Positions 45,306-55,160 are shown, counted from the first letter of the stretch. The stretch is DNA of 64,000 nt from Enterobacter cloacae (GCF_011078175.1 NZ_JAALCJ010000001.1:186001-250000); one strand, 5' to 3'. Notes: generated by a model not told the origin, from the sequence alone. Program-made: numbers and translations.

Positions 45306-45923
45306 TCAGATTATATCGTTAGCTTTTAGCACCTTGTGCAGTTCCGGCAGCGCGCAGACGGCATCCGCGACGGCGGTAATGTTTGGCGTGTTGGTGGCAA
45401 ACCACTCATGACGTGGCCCCCAGGTACGTGCGACGGCGATATAGACGTCAAGCAGCGTCAGCTGTTGGCCAAACGCAAAAGGCGAGGCGATGAGCTGGCT
45501 GTCGAACCACAGATAGAGCGATTTTCGGTACTCAATGCAGTTTTTCTTCAGCTGTTCCGGGGCATCAGGCACCCAGCGTTCGGGGTAGTCTGCATACGTA
45601 AACGTGGGATAGACGTTTGCCACAAACCAGATGAGCAGACGCTGAAACTGCTGGCGCTCGGCCTGCCCGACGGGCGGCGCGAGATCGGGACGTCTGTCGA
45701 GCACCATAAGGGCGATCGCCGCGCTTTCCGTCACGATCGCCCCGTTTTCCAGCTCCAGCGTCGGCACCTGGCACAGCGGGTTCAGTTTCAACAGCAATTC
45801 GCGCTGCGGGCCGGGCTGGTCAAACCCGTCCACGTTGACGAACTGATACGGGATGTCTGCCAAAGTCAGCATCACTTCACTGATTGCCGACCCCCAGCCG
45901 GGTACGCCATAGAGTTTGATCAT
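45306..45923 (-). CDS. yncG: Glutathione S-transferase homologue YncG
   Basis: A 205-residue cytoplasmic GST-like protein, same length as E. coli YncG. The thioredoxin-like N-terminal domain holds [18 protein letters not shown] with the cis-Pro and the glutathione-binding Glu-Ser, followed by the all-helical domain. A catalytic Ser or Tyr near [11 protein letters not shown] is possible. The substrate is unknown. Its start is 68 bases from the end of the ABC ATPase gene of the upstream operon. Confidence 0.92.
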   Translation of the reverse strand: MIKLYGVPGWGSAISEVMLTLADIPYQFVNVDGFDQPGPQRELLLKLNPLCQVPTLELENGAIVTESAAIALMVLDRRPDLAPPVGQAERQQFQRLLIWFVANVYPTFTYADYPERWVPDAPEQLKKNCIEYRKSLYLWFDSQLIASPFAFGQQLTLLDVYIAVARTWGPRHEWFATNTPNITAVADAVCALPELHKVLKANDII

Positions 45924-45990
45924 GTTGCCCCCTCAGGGATGAAAACCCTAAGTGTAGAGCAGCATGACCATGTTATCCCAGGCGGGAAAA

Positions 45991-46764
45991 CTACAATACT
46001 TTCGACAAAAACTGGCGCGTTCGCGGATGTGACGGTCGGTTTAACACGTCGTCGCTGCTGCCCTGCTCCACAATTTTACCGTCGACCATAAATACCACCT
46101 GGTCCGCCACTTCCCGGGCAAAGCCGATCTCATGGGTGACCACCACCAGCGTAGTGCCGGAACGGGCGAGCTTTTTAATCACGTCCAGCACTTCGCCAAC
46201 CAGTTCCGGATCCAGCGCCGAGGTGGGTTCATCGAACAGCATCACGCGCGGGCGCAGCGCCAGCGCGCGGGCAATGGCGATTCGCTGCTGTTGGCCGCCG
46301 GAGAGGTGACGTGACCAGGCATTGGCTTTATCGCGCAGGCCTACCACATCCAGCAGGCTGTAGGCGTTTTCAACAGCCTCTTTTTTACTGAACTTTTTAT
46401 GCGCGATGGGTGCTTCAATCAGGTTTTCCAGCACCGTGAGATGCGGAAAAAGATTGAAGTTCTGAAACACGTACCCAACGTTGACGCGCTGCTTGAGGAT
46501 CTCTTTCTCTTTGAGCTCGTAGAGTTTGTCACCCTGACGGCGATAGCCGATGTAATCCCCGTCAATCTGAATAAAGCCTTCGTCTACGCGCTCCAGATGG
46601 TTAATGGTGCGCAGCAGCGTCGATTTTCCCGACCCTGAGGGGCCGAGGATCACCGTCACGGAGCCCGGTGGGATCTCAAGCGTGACGTTATCAAGCGCTT
46701 TATGTCGGCCAAAAAACTTACTGACGCCGGTAATGGAAATGTGTCCTTCAGGAGAGGCTTGCAT
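45991..46764 (-). CDS. Amino-acid ABC transporter ATPase (TcyN/YxeO-like)
   Basis: A 257-residue ATPase of the polar amino acid uptake family. Walker A GPSGSGKST is at 41-49, signature LSGGQQQRIAIARAL and Walker B VMLFDEPTSALD follow, and VVVTHEIGFA carries the switch His. It overlaps the permease gene by 17 bases and is the last gene of the operon at 45991-52602. With that permease and binding protein it would import a cystine-like or S-modified cysteine substrate; the substrate is inferred from the operon. Confidence 0.92.
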   Translation of the reverse strand: MQASPEGHISITGVSKFFGRHKALDNVTLEIPPGSVTVILGPSGSGKSTLLRTINHLERVDEGFIQIDGDYIGYRRQGDKLYELKEKEILKQRVNVGYVFQNFNLFPHLTVLENLIEAPIAHKKFSKKEAVENAYSLLDVVGLRDKANAWSRHLSGGQQQRIAIARALALRPRVMLFDEPTSALDPELVGEVLDVIKKLARSGTTLVVVTHEIGFAREVADQVVFMVDGKIVEQGSSDDVLNRPSHPRTRQFLSKVL

Positions 46765-47674
46765 GAACAGGCTCCTGTGCTGGCGAAGTGGTGACGGAAC
46801 GCGCGCGACTGGTCGCCCGGTTGTGGTTTACGGCGGAGCGGCGCTCGCTGCGGGCGAGTCCACGCTCAATAACATGCTGGATGGCTGACAGTACGGTGGT
46901 GATCGCCAGATACCAGACGGCCCCCACCATCAACAGCGGGATCACCTCCTGAGTGCGGTTGTAGATCATCTGGATTGTGTAGAACAGTTCCGGCATCGCC
47001 AGCACGTAAACCATCGCCGTCCCTTTGGCGAGGCTGATGATTTCGTTAAACCCGGACGGCAGGATGGCGCGCAGCGCCTGCGGGAGAATAATGCGCACGG
47101 TGCGACGCCATGCCGGCAGACCCAGCGCAGCGGCCGCCTCATACTGACCGTGGTCGACCCCAAGAAATCCCCCGCGAATGATCTCCGCGGTATAAGCGCT
47201 CTGCACCAGCGTCAGCCCCACGATGGCGGTAGAAAACTGCCCGAGCACGTTTATGGTATCAAAGCGGCCCCAGGTAATGCCGGTAAAAGGTACGCCGAGG
47301 GAGAGCGTGTCGTAGAGATAGGAGAAGTTATAGAGGATAATCAGCACCACGATCAGCGGCAGCGATCGGAACAGCCAGTTGTAACCCCATGCCAGGCTGC
47401 TCAACAGCCATGATGACGAGAGCCTCGCCAGCGCCAGCATGCCGCCAATCACCACGCTCAGTACGGTAGCAATCAACGTCAGCAACAGCGTCTGGCTCAC
47501 GCCTGCGAGGATCACCGGATCAAAAAACCAGCGGGCAAATACCGCCCACTCCCAGCGCGGATTAAAGGCCACGGACTGGATCACGACCGCCAGCACAAAC
47601 AGCGCCACCACGGCGCCAGCAGCGCGCAGCGGATAACGTGCCGGGACCACTTTTATGGTTTCAACGTTGCTCAT
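46748..47674 (-). CDS. Amino-acid ABC transporter permease (TcyL/YxeN-like)
   Basis: A 308-residue inner-membrane permease of the HisMQ type with the EAA loop (GQYEAAAALGLPAWRRTVRIILPQA) near residues 175-200. It is longer than the usual 220 because of an extra N-terminal helix (residues 18-36) and a Ser/Arg-rich C-terminal tail. A single permease gene implies a homodimer. It follows the GNAT gene after 9 bases. Confidence 0.9.
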   Translation of the reverse strand: MSNVETIKVVPARYPLRAAGAVVALFVLAVVIQSVAFNPRWEWAVFARWFFDPVILAGVSQTLLLTLIATVLSVVIGGMLALARLSSSWLLSSLAWGYNWLFRSLPLIVVLIILYNFSYLYDTLSLGVPFTGITWGRFDTINVLGQFSTAIVGLTLVQSAYTAEIIRGGFLGVDHGQYEAAAALGLPAWRRTVRIILPQALRAILPSGFNEIISLAKGTAMVYVLAMPELFYTIQMIYNRTQEVIPLLMVGAVWYLAITTVLSAIQHVIERGLARSERRSAVNHNRATSRARSVTTSPAQEPVHASLS

Positions 47675-47683
47675 CGTCGCTCC

Positions 47684-48193
47684 TTATGCGGTTTTGCTGA
47701 GCGCTTCGCGGATCAGCGTCTTGGTGAAACGCAGCCGACCGTCGAACGGCGGCTGGCTGTACTCTTCCGGATCGCGGTTGAGATCGAACTGCGGCTGATA
47801 CCCCTGACTAAGATAGAGCCGCACCGCCTCCGGCTGACGAAACCCCGTGGTCAGGTAAATGTGGCTGTAGCCCGCCAGCACCGCCCGGCGCTCCAGCTCC
47901 TGCACCACGCGCGCGGCCAGCCCCTGCTGGCGCAGCGTTTTATTCGTCCAGATACGTTTGATCTCTGCGGTATGTTCGTCGAAGGGTTTGTACGCACCGG
48001 TAGCGATGATCTCGCCATCGCGCTCCAGGACGATAAACAGCCCCTGCGGCGCCAGGTACCATTCCGTCAGCTCGACTTCCGCATCCTTTGAAAAGTAGTC
48101 GCCGTAACGCGCGGCGTACTCACCGAAAAGCCCCGCGATAATGGGCTGAAGATCGGCATCTTCTGGCGAAACGTCCCGAAATTGTTCGCGCAT
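47684..48193 (-). CDS. GNAT N-acetyltransferase (SnaA/YxeL-type)
   Basis: A 169-residue acetyltransferase; the acetyl-CoA loop RQQGLAARVV and the preceding AEIKRIWTN strand are the GNAT core. It is placed between the binding protein and permease genes. In the B. subtilis ytmI and yxe operons the enzyme at this place N-acetylates S-modified cysteines before sulfur oxidation. The same job is proposed here from gene set alone. Confidence 0.8.
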   Translation of the reverse strand: MREQFRDVSPEDADLQPIIAGLFGEYAARYGDYFSKDAEVELTEWYLAPQGLFIVLERDGEIIATGAYKPFDEHTAEIKRIWTNKTLRQQGLAARVVQELERRAVLAGYSHIYLTTGFRQPEAVRLYLSQGYQPQFDLNRDPEEYSQPPFDGRLRFTKTLIREALSKTA

Positions 48194-48202
48194 AGCGCCT
48201 CC

Positions 48203-49135
48203 TTAATCGCCCAGACCTGCCGGGTTAACGTCGGAATGAGGGATACGCTCCACGCCTTCCCCCCAGCGGTTCAGCACCTTGTCGTAATCTCCGTTCTTGA
48301 TCGCGCCATTCAGCGCGGTTTGAACCGGTTCGACCAGGCCGCTGCCTTTTTTCAGCGTCACCGCAATATGCGCCGCCTTCGGCCAGCCGCCGTCGACGCT
48401 GCCGACCAGTTTGGTTTTACCGTTAAGCGCCGCTTTCCAGGCGCCGATCACGTTCGGGCCAAAGTAGGCGTCCGCGCGTCCGGACTGAAGCGCCAGCGTT
48501 TGGGCCGCGTCGTCTTTGGTGTAGATCGGCGTAAAGGGTTTAAGCCCTTTTTTGCGGTTCTCTTCGTTCCATGCCAGCAGAATGGCCTCCTGGTTGGTGC
48601 CGGAACCCACGATGATGCGCAGCCCGGCGATATCCTCGGCCTTCACAAGCGAGTTGATCGGACTGGTAGATTTAACGTAGAAGCCAAGTGAATCCTTGCG
48701 GTAGGTGGCGAAGTCGAACTTCTCTTTGCGCGCTTTGGTGACGGTGATGTTGCTGATAGCCGCGTCGTATTTCCCGGAGGCAACCCCCAAAGGCCAGTCC
48801 TCCCAGGAGGTCGGCACCACGTTCAGCTCCAGTCCAAGGCTGTCCGCTACCAGACGCGCAATGTCGACCTCACTTCCCAGCAGGGTTTTGTTGTCGTCGG
48901 AAAAGACCGTCAGCGGCGGTTGATTCAGCCCCGCCACCGCCACGGTAAATTTCCCCGGCACGGCAAAGCGATAGTCTTTCGGCAGTTGCGCGATCGCATC
49001 GCTGTTTTTGGCGGTATTGATAGGCGTTTTATTGGCCTCAATGCTCACGCCGGTGCCGTTAATATTGACGTTTCCTGCCCAGACGGCAGGGGTAAAGGCC
49101 AGCGCAAGCGCCAGAATAAGCGATGATTTCTGCAT
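48203..49135 (-). CDS. Amino-acid ABC transporter substrate-binding protein (TcyJ/YxeM-like)
   Basis: A 310-residue periplasmic family 3 binding protein. The signal peptide MQKSSLILALALAFTPAVWA ends at about residue 20. The ligand cleft region has LLGSEVDIARLVADSLG, the Asp-Asn in YDAAISNITVTKAR and the GSGTNQEAIL segment that grips the alpha-amino acid backbone. Longer than most by an N-terminal insert (residues 22-60). It is in one operon with the permease and ATPase. Confidence 0.9.
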   Translation of the reverse strand: MQKSSLILALALAFTPAVWAGNVNINGTGVSIEANKTPINTAKNSDAIAQLPKDYRFAVPGKFTVAVAGLNQPPLTVFSDDNKTLLGSEVDIARLVADSLGLELNVVPTSWEDWPLGVASGKYDAAISNITVTKARKEKFDFATYRKDSLGFYVKSTSPINSLVKAEDIAGLRIIVGSGTNQEAILLAWNEENRKKGLKPFTPIYTKDDAAQTLALQSGRADAYFGPNVIGAWKAALNGKTKLVGSVDGGWPKAAHIAVTLKKGSGLVEPVQTALNGAIKNGDYDKVLNRWGEGVERIPHSDVNPAGLGD

Positions 49136-49149
49136 AGCGTTTTTCTCTT

Positions 49150-50466
49150 TTATTGTTGTGTGAACTGATTTTTGGGCTCGTCTAAGCCCAGAGTTTCGCG
49201 CAGCGTGGTGCCGGGATAGTCAGTGCGGAACAGGCCGCGCGCCTGTAAAACGGGCACCACCTGGTCGACAAAGCGCGGTAAGGTGTCCGGCGTGCCGCCC
49301 TGAATGATGAAGCCGTCCGCCGCCTTCTCTTCGAACCAGGCCTGTAAACCATCGGCCACCTGCTCCGGTGTGCCGGAAAAACGCGGGCGCGGCGATGCGG
49401 CTTCCAGCGCGACCTGACGCAGAGTTAAGTTGCGCTCACGGGCGTTACGCTTGATTTCATCGGTGGTGCTGCGGAAGCTGTTTTTGCCCAAATCGCCAAC
49501 ATCCGGGAACGGCGCGTCGAGGGGATACTGGCTGAAGTCGTGATGCTCGAAATAACGTCCGAGATAGTTCAGCGCATCATTAACGGAGACCAGCGCCGCC
49601 GTGGTTTGATACTGGTTTTCGACGTCATCGGCGTCGTTCCCGACAATCACGCTGACGCCCTGGAATATATGTAAATCCCCTGCGCGGCGGCCGTGACTTT
49701 CCAGCTGCTGTTTAACATCGCGGTAAAAGGCCTGGGCTTCTTCCAGCGCGTCATGGTGGGTAAAGATGGCGTCAGCGTGTTTTGCCGCCAGCTTTTTACC
49801 GTCGTCGGACGCGCCAGCCTGAAAAACAATCGGACGTCCCTGCGGCGTGCGGCCAATATTCAGCGGGCCGGAAACCTGGAAGAAATCGCCGTGGTGATCC
49901 AGAGTATGCAGTTTCGACGCATCAAAGAACTGTCCGCTCTCTTTATTGCGAATAAAGGCATCCCCTTCCCAGGAATCCCACAGCCCTTTCACCACGTCGA
50001 GATACTCATCGGCAATGCGGTAGCGCAGCGCATGTTCCGGGTGTTTTTCGCGGGAGAAGTTCTTCGCTGACCCTTCCAGCGGCGACGTCACCACGTTCCA
50101 GCCCGCGCGTCCGTTGCTCAGATGATCGAGGCTGGCGAACTGGCGTGCAACGGTGAAAGGCTCGCTGTACGAGGTGGATAACGTGCCGACCAGCCCCAGG
50201 CGCGCGGTGACGCTTGCCAGAGCGGACAACACCGTCAGCGGCTCAAAGCGGTTTAAAAAATGCGGAATGGATTTCTCGTTAATATAAAGACCGTCAGCCA
50301 CAAATATAAAGTCGAGCTTGCCCTCTTCCGCTTTTAAAGCCGTTTCTTTGACGAAATCAAAATTAATGCTGGCATCCGCGACCGCCGCCGGATGGCGCCA
50401 GGCGGACATATTTCCGGATGCACCATGCAAAATGGTCCCCAGCCGCAATTGACGATGTGCAGACAT
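49150..50466 (-). CDS. LLM flavin monooxygenase, NtaA/SnaA/DszA family (YxeK/CmoJ-like)
   Basis: A 438-residue bacterial luciferase-like monooxygenase of the two-component, FMNH2-using group. The ATG at 50466 follows GAGGTGAAT at proper spacing, so the upstream GTG at 50472 is rejected. Family marks include [34 protein letters not shown] and the [12 protein letters not shown] loop. YxeK of B. subtilis, in the same family, oxidises N-acetyl-S-(2-succino)cysteine. The flavin reductase partner is not in this operon. Confidence 0.88.
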   Translation of the reverse strand: MSAHRQLRLGTILHGASGNMSAWRHPAAVADASINFDFVKETALKAEEGKLDFIFVADGLYINEKSIPHFLNRFEPLTVLSALASVTARLGLVGTLSTSYSEPFTVARQFASLDHLSNGRAGWNVVTSPLEGSAKNFSREKHPEHALRYRIADEYLDVVKGLWDSWEGDAFIRNKESGQFFDASKLHTLDHHGDFFQVSGPLNIGRTPQGRPIVFQAGASDDGKKLAAKHADAIFTHHDALEEAQAFYRDVKQQLESHGRRAGDLHIFQGVSVIVGNDADDVENQYQTTAALVSVNDALNYLGRYFEHHDFSQYPLDAPFPDVGDLGKNSFRSTTDEIKRNARERNLTLRQVALEAASPRPRFSGTPEQVADGLQAWFEEKAADGFIIQGGTPDTLPRFVDQVVPVLQARGLFRTDYPGTTLRETLGLDEPKNQFTQQ

Positions 50467-50482
50467 ATTCACCTCAAATTAA

Positions 50483-51604
50483 TTAAACGTGTTGCAGGGC
50501 TTTTTCCGCGAGCTGTGCAAAATAGCGGGCAGCGGGTTCGATTAAGGCTTCATCCGGGTTAAATGCCGGGTGATGTAACCCAAACGGACTGTTGCTGCCA
50601 ATGCTGACAAACGCGCCGGGTATGTTTTGCAGATAGACCGCGAAATCCTCCCCGCCCATGTGCAGTTCCGCATGCCGGGTCTCATATCCCGCTTCGCGCG
50701 CGACCGAGGTGGCAAAGCTGGCCCAGCGCTCATCGTTCACCAGCGCGGTGGGCCCGGCGTACCAGGTGATGTTGATCTGCGCGCTAAAGGCGCTGGCAAA
50801 TCCGGCGGCGATTTCACCGACGCGCGCTTTCACGTTCTGCTGCACTTCCGTGCGGTGCGTGCGCAGCGTGCCCTCCAGCTCAACGCTTTCCGGCAGCACA
50901 TTCCAGGTATTCCCCCCGGCGATGCGCGTCACGCTCAGAACAACCGAATCCAGCGTATTGACGTTACGGCTGGCTACGCTTTGCAGCGCGGTTACCAACT
51001 GGCTTGCCAGCACGATGGCGTCGTTGCCTTCATGGGGACGTGCGGCATGCGCGCCTTTGCCGGTCACGTGAATAACGAAGCGATCGACGTTGGCATAGAA
51101 CGGGCCGCCGCGCGTGGCAAACTCGCCGACCGGCAGTGAAGGCTCATTATGCATTCCGAAAATCGCGCGTACGTCGCGTAACGCCCCGGCCCGCACCATG
51201 CTTTTCGCTCCGCCGAAATTTTCTTCCGCAGGCTGGAACAGGATCCGCACGCGACCGTTAAGCGAGGCTTCCCGCTCTTTCAGCTTTAACGCGGCGCCGA
51301 GGATCACGCTGGTGTGGATGTCGTGCCCGCAGGCATGCATCACCCCGGCACGCCGGGAGCTAAACGGCACCCCGCTGCGCTCGTCGATGGGTAACGCGTC
51401 GATATCGGCGCGCAGCGCAACCAGTGCGTTGCCCGTGCCGATCTCCGCAACCAGCCCGGTCTGGAGATCGTAAGGCTGCGGGGCAATCCCGGCGGCCGTC
51501 AGCCACTCGCGCAGGCGCGCCGTTGTTTCGACCTCCTGACCGGAGAGTTCAGGGTTCTGGTGCAGCTCGCGGCGCCAGGCAATCAGTTGTTCGCTAAAGC
51601 TCAT
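50483..51604 (-). CDS. M20 amidohydrolase (YxeP/SndA-like deacylase)
   Basis: A 373-residue metallopeptidase-family M20D amidohydrolase. Di-metal ligand positions are visible in MHACGHDIH (Cys92, His94, His97 region) and PAEENFGG, and HMGGEDFAVYL near the end. Related enzymes remove acyl groups from N-acyl amino acids, so it would deacetylate the product of the monooxygenase step. The start overlaps the upstream LLM gene stop by 4 bases. Confidence 0.9.
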   Translation of the reverse strand: MSFSEQLIAWRRELHQNPELSGQEVETTARLREWLTAAGIAPQPYDLQTGLVAEIGTGNALVALRADIDALPIDERSGVPFSSRRAGVMHACGHDIHTSVILGAALKLKEREASLNGRVRILFQPAEENFGGAKSMVRAGALRDVRAIFGMHNEPSLPVGEFATRGGPFYANVDRFVIHVTGKGAHAARPHEGNDAIVLASQLVTALQSVASRNVNTLDSVVLSVTRIAGGNTWNVLPESVELEGTLRTHRTEVQQNVKARVGEIAAGFASAFSAQINITWYAGPTALVNDERWASFATSVAREAGYETRHAELHMGGEDFAVYLQNIPGAFVSIGSNSPFGLHHPAFNPDEALIEPAARYFAQLAEKALQHV

Positions 51605-52602
51605 ACGGCCACCTCCCTGTTAAGACGCGCCTCGGCCAGCAGCCGCAGGGACTGCACGCGCGTTGCGCCATCAGCGACCGGCGTGTCGATGATAAATTCG
51701 TCAATCCCCCACTGCTGATGCAGCGCGTTGAGCTGTTCAAGCACCGGCTCCGCCGTTCCGGCCAGCAGAGACTGCGCCCGACGCGCGATGCGCACCGGTT
51801 CACTCCCCGCCTGCCGCGCAAAGGCGTAGGCCTGTTCTTCGCTGGCCACGGTGACGCGCTGTCCGTTTGCCAGCTCCACGCCCCATACTTCAACCTTCTG
51901 CGCCAGCGCATCGGCCTCAGCCTGGGTTGGAGCAACAATGACCTGCACGGCCACAATCACCTCACGGACGCTGTGTTGACGCCAGGCTGTGACGACCTCA
52001 CGCAGCAGTTCAGGATCGCCGTTCAGATGGGCGGCAAAGACAAAATGCCAGTCGAGGGAGGCCGCCAGCAGCGCGCTTTCGGTACTGGCGCCCAGCAGAA
52101 ACCCCCGGGCAGGCACCGGCGGCAGCGGCGTGGCGCGAACGTCCTCCTCCGCCGACTGATTTTCAGGGCGGATCCAGCGATCGAGCTGCGTCAGTTGTTC
52201 AGCAAAGCTGCCCTTTTCCTGAGGATTAAGGCCATGCTGCAAGGCGCGGGTAGAGAGCGGCAGACCGCCGGGCGCTTTGCCAACGCCCAGATCGACCCGC
52301 CCCGGCGCGATGGCGGCCAGTACGTTAAAATTTTCGGCGACTTTATAGGGGCTGTAATGTTGCAGCATGACGCCGCCTGAGCCCACGCGAATGCGCTTTG
52401 TTTGCCCGAGGATCCAGGCAATCAGCAGCTCCGGCGAGGGGCTGGCAAGCTGCGGGGTATTGTGGTGTTCGGCAATCCAGAAGCGGTGATAACCCAGCGT
52501 TTCTGCCTGTTGCGCCAGTGCTAAGGTTCGCGCCAGCGCATCGGCGGCTGTTTCGTGTTCTGCGACGGGGCTTTTATCCAGAATGCTGATTCGCCATGAC
52601 AT
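51601..52602 (-). CDS. LLM flavin-dependent oxidoreductase, MsnO8-type (CmoO/YtmO-like)
   Basis: A 333-residue single-domain LLM oxidoreductase and the first gene of the seven-gene operon. SILDKSPVAEHETAADALARTL at the N-terminus, FWIAEHHNTPQLASPSPELLI and IRVGSGGVMLQHYSPYKVAENFNVL are marks of the MsnO8/LuxA-like group, which lacks the DszA-type insertions. B. subtilis ytmO in the S-methylcysteine operon is a similar protein. Its substrate is not defined. Confidence 0.85.
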   Translation of the reverse strand: MSWRISILDKSPVAEHETAADALARTLALAQQAETLGYHRFWIAEHHNTPQLASPSPELLIAWILGQTKRIRVGSGGVMLQHYSPYKVAENFNVLAAIAPGRVDLGVGKAPGGLPLSTRALQHGLNPQEKGSFAEQLTQLDRWIRPENQSAEEDVRATPLPPVPARGFLLGASTESALLAASLDWHFVFAAHLNGDPELLREVVTAWRQHSVREVIVAVQVIVAPTQAEADALAQKVEVWGVELANGQRVTVASEEQAYAFARQAGSEPVRIARRAQSLLAGTAEPVLEQLNALHQQWGIDEFIIDTPVADGATRVQSLRLLAEARLNREVAV

Positions 52603-52682
52603 GTTGCGTTCTCGTTTGACTTAACATGTCGTCATTATTAAAGGTGGATTTCACCTCTGAGAAACAATTAATTTACATTTGG

Positions 52683-52701
52683 ATTGCCGGAAAACGGCAA
52701 T
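52683..52701. repeat. Short perfect hairpin between kinase and LLM operon
   Basis: ATTGCCG-GAAAA-CGGCAAT, a 7-bp stem with 5-base loop, lies 11 bases past the stop of the kinase gene and about 80 bases before the operon start. It may end the kinase transcript. Confidence 0.4.
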
Positions 52702-52711
52702 AGGAAGTCTG

Positions 52712-53251
52712 TCATCGGCGTGATTTAAGCGATGTAATCAGTCTTTCCGCATCCTGCCGTCGGGTAATGCGGAGAAAACGAATATGTGCGTACTGCGGGT
52801 TTTGCATATCCGCTTGATAGCGTTTGCGGTTGCTGCGCCAGGTTTTGATCGTCCAGATGATGATAGAGTCCTTGCTAAGGAACGACCGACGAAAGCTTTC
52901 GCGGTTCCCCGTGCCGGGCCAGAGCTCCTGTTTGTGCCAGGCGCGTCCGGAGGCCCGCGTCACCGCCTGCCAGAGCGTGCGGATAAACCCACGATCTATC
53001 CACACCACCAGATCGACGTCGCGCCACTTAAGGTCGCGTGTGCGATTGTAATTCCCGTCCAGGACCCAGTCAGGCGAAGCGGCGAGCGCTTTTTCCAGGG
53101 TTGCAAGAAACTCATCATCCGGTGTCCCCTGCCAGTTCGCTCGCCAGTAAAGCCTGTCCATCTCAATGTAAGGGATAGCCAGCGCCTCCGCGATTCGCCT
53201 GCCAAACGTGCTTTTCCCACTTCCGCTGGTGCCTATGATATTGATTTTCAC
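52712..53251 (-). CDS. Small P-loop kinase (adenylate/shikimate kinase-like)
   Basis: A 179-residue P-loop nucleotide kinase-fold protein beginning at GTG 53251 with a TAAGGAACG ribosome site. Walker A GTSGSGKSTFG is at residues 7-17 and DLVVWIDRG is the Walker-B-like strand; the WVLDGNYNRTRDLKWRDVD segment is typical of the topology-modulation (FlaR-like) group. The substrate is unknown. It has no partner gene in the immediate context. Confidence 0.82.
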   Translation of the reverse strand: MKINIIGTSGSGKSTFGRRIAEALAIPYIEMDRLYWRANWQGTPDDEFLATLEKALAASPDWVLDGNYNRTRDLKWRDVDLVVWIDRGFIRTLWQAVTRASGRAWHKQELWPGTGNRESFRRSFLSKDSIIIWTIKTWRSNRKRYQADMQNPQYAHIRFLRITRRQDAERLITSLKSRR

Positions 53252-53656
53252 CGTTCCTTACCGTCTTCCAGTGTCGTAATCGGCATTATCGCCTGGAGAT
53301 TATTCATTGCCGCCCTGCGGCAATGAGTAATCTCTACCTATAGGTAATTATCAAGTAAACCTGATGAATAATTCACATTTTCTGACCTTTTTGCCTAAAA
53401 AAACGCCACGGTTCAGCGCATTGCGATCCCCGTCTGCTCTGACCACACGATTTCCTTCGACGAGCATCACTTTCGACACGGTTATATTTTGCGTCGCTTA
53501 ACAATTGCGGGTAGGATGCCTCGCCATGTTTTGCCTTATCCATACACAGAATGACTGGAAAGGCGGCATGTGTCTGCGCAGAAGCAATCGTTTGTTTCGG
53601 CAACTGCCAGACAGGACTATCACGTTAATGGTTCAGACAGGCAAACAGGTAACTCA
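53252..53656. other. Divergent spacer between kinase and ansP
   Basis: This 405-base spacer has no supportable gene. It contains the long stem-loop 53296-53334 and the palindrome TACCTATAGGTA at 53335-53346, described separately, and an AT-rich stretch towards ansP. A 42-codon minus-strand frame at 53351-53479 lacks a ribosome site and is not called. Confidence 0.5.
53296..53334. repeat. 17-bp stem-loop plus adjoining palindrome
   Basis: GAGATTATTCATTGCCG pairs fully (one G-T pair) with CGGCAATGAGTAATCTC around CCCTG. TACCTATAGGTA, a perfect 12-base palindrome, follows directly (53335-53346). No U-tract follows. It could be an RNA structure or binding site in the kinase/ansP spacer. Confidence 0.55.
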
Positions 53657-55153
53657 ATGAAAACAAGCAATAAAAGCGCAGCCGATCATCATGCTGCAAA
53701 ACGTCGCTGGTTGAACTCTCATGAAGAGGGCTATCACAAGGCGATGGGCAACCGTCAGGTGCAGATGATCGCCATCGGCGGCGCTATCGGTACAGGTCTG
53801 TTTTTAGGTGCTGGTGCACGTCTGCAAATGGCTGGCCCCGCTCTCGCGCTGGTCTATCTGGTGTGCGGGATCTTCTCTTTCTTCATCCTTCGCGCTCTCG
53901 GCGAACTGGTACTCCACCGCCCTTCCAGCGGCAGCTTTGTCTCTTATGCCCGCGAGTTTCTTGGTGAAAAAGCCGCGTATGTCGCGGGCTGGATGTACTT
54001 CGTTAACTGGGCGATGACCGGTATCGTCGATATCACCGCCGTTGCGCTGTATATGCATTACTGGGGCGCGTTTGGCGATGTGCCGCAGTGGGTGTTCGCC
54101 CTTGGGGCGCTGGCAATCGTCGGAACCATGAACATGATCGGCGTGAAATGGTTCGCCGAGATGGAGTTCTGGTTCGCACTGGTGAAGGTGCTGGCCATTG
54201 TGATCTTCCTGGTGGTCGGGACCGTATTCCTCGGTACCGGTAAACCACTGGACGGTAACGCAACCGGCTTCCACCTGATTACCGATAACGGTGGTTTCTT
54301 CCCGCACGGCCTGCTGCCAGCGCTGGTGCTGGTGCAGGGTGTAGTGTTCGCCTTTGCCTCCATCGAACTGGTCGGTACGGCGGCAGGTGAATGTAAGGAT
54401 CCGCAGACGATGGTGCCAAAAGCCATCAACAGCGTGATCTGGCGTATCGGCCTGTTCTATGTAGGTTCCGTGGTACTGCTGGTACTGCTGCTGCCGTGGA
54501 ATGCATACCAGGCAGGTCAAAGCCCGTTTGTGACCTTCTTCTCTAAGCTGGGCGTGCCGTACGTGGGCAGCATCATGAACATCGTGGTATTGACCGCCGC
54601 GCTCTCCAGCCTGAACTCCGGGCTTTATTCGACAGGCCGTATCCTGCGCTCCATGTCGATGGGGGGCTCTGCGCCGAAGTTTATGTCGAAGATGAGTAAG
54701 CAGCAGGTGCCTTACGCGGGTATCCTGGCGACGCTGGTGGTGTACATTTTTGGCGTGTTCCTGAACTATCTGGTACCGTCTCAGGTGTTTGAGATCGTGC
54801 TGAACGTCGCCGCACTGGGCATCATCGCCTCCTGGGCCTTTATCGTGGTATGTCAGATGCGTCTGCGCAAAGCGATCAAAGAAGGAAAAGCGGCTGAGGT
54901 CAGCTTCAGGCTGCCGGGCGCACCGGTGACCTCCTGGCTTACCCTGCTGTTCCTGCTGAGCGTGCTGGTGCTGATGGCCTTCGACTACCCGAACGGTACT
55001 TACACCATCGCCACAATCCCGCTGCTGGCGGTGCTGTTGATTGCTGGCTGGTTTGGCGTGCGTAAACGCGTGAATGAAATCCACAGTACCGCACCGGTTC
55101 ATCATGAAGATGACAGACAGGATGGTCCGCTGGTGGAAGAGACGTCGCGTTAA
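53657..55153 (+). CDS. ansP: L-asparagine permease AnsP
   Basis: A 498-residue inner-membrane amino acid-polyamine-organocation transporter with 12 helices. The start MKTSNKS at 53657 gives the length and N-terminus style of E. coli AnsP (499 residues); an upstream frame start at 53570 is not used. The N-terminal [23 protein letters not shown] is the family substrate-binding GxGxG loop. Body matches E. coli AnsP over its length. It imports asparagine. Confidence 0.95.
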   Translation: MKTSNKSAADHHAAKRRWLNSHEEGYHKAMGNRQVQMIAIGGAIGTGLFLGAGARLQMAGPALALVYLVCGIFSFFILRALGELVLHRPSSGSFVSYAREFLGEKAAYVAGWMYFVNWAMTGIVDITAVALYMHYWGAFGDVPQWVFALGALAIVGTMNMIGVKWFAEMEFWFALVKVLAIVIFLVVGTVFLGTGKPLDGNATGFHLITDNGGFFPHGLLPALVLVQGVVFAFASIELVGTAAGECKDPQTMVPKAINSVIWRIGLFYVGSVVLLVLLLPWNAYQAGQSPFVTFFSKLGVPYVGSIMNIVVLTAALSSLNSGLYSTGRILRSMSMGGSAPKFMSKMSKQQVPYAGILATLVVYIFGVFLNYLVPSQVFEIVLNVAALGIIASWAFIVVCQMRLRKAIKEGKAAEVSFRLPGAPVTSWLTLLFLLSVLVLMAFDYPNGTYTIATIPLLAVLLIAGWFGVRKRVNEIHSTAPVHHEDDRQDGPLVEETSR

Positions 55154-55160
55154 TAAAAAA

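Noticed and set aside
51594..51956. Arg-rich frame of 120 codons antiparallel to LLM gene reading
   Set aside because: Same-strand alternative frame of the first LLM gene, without start signal or family match.
53351..53479. 42-codon GTG-start frame on the minus strand between kinase and ansP
   Set aside because: It has no ribosome site and no recognisable product; kept only as a note.
53804..55105. Long minus-strand frame opposite ansP (about 430 codons)
   Set aside because: It is the complement of the strongly coding, recognised ansP gene; its composition (His, Arg, Gln-rich) is typical of a shadow frame.
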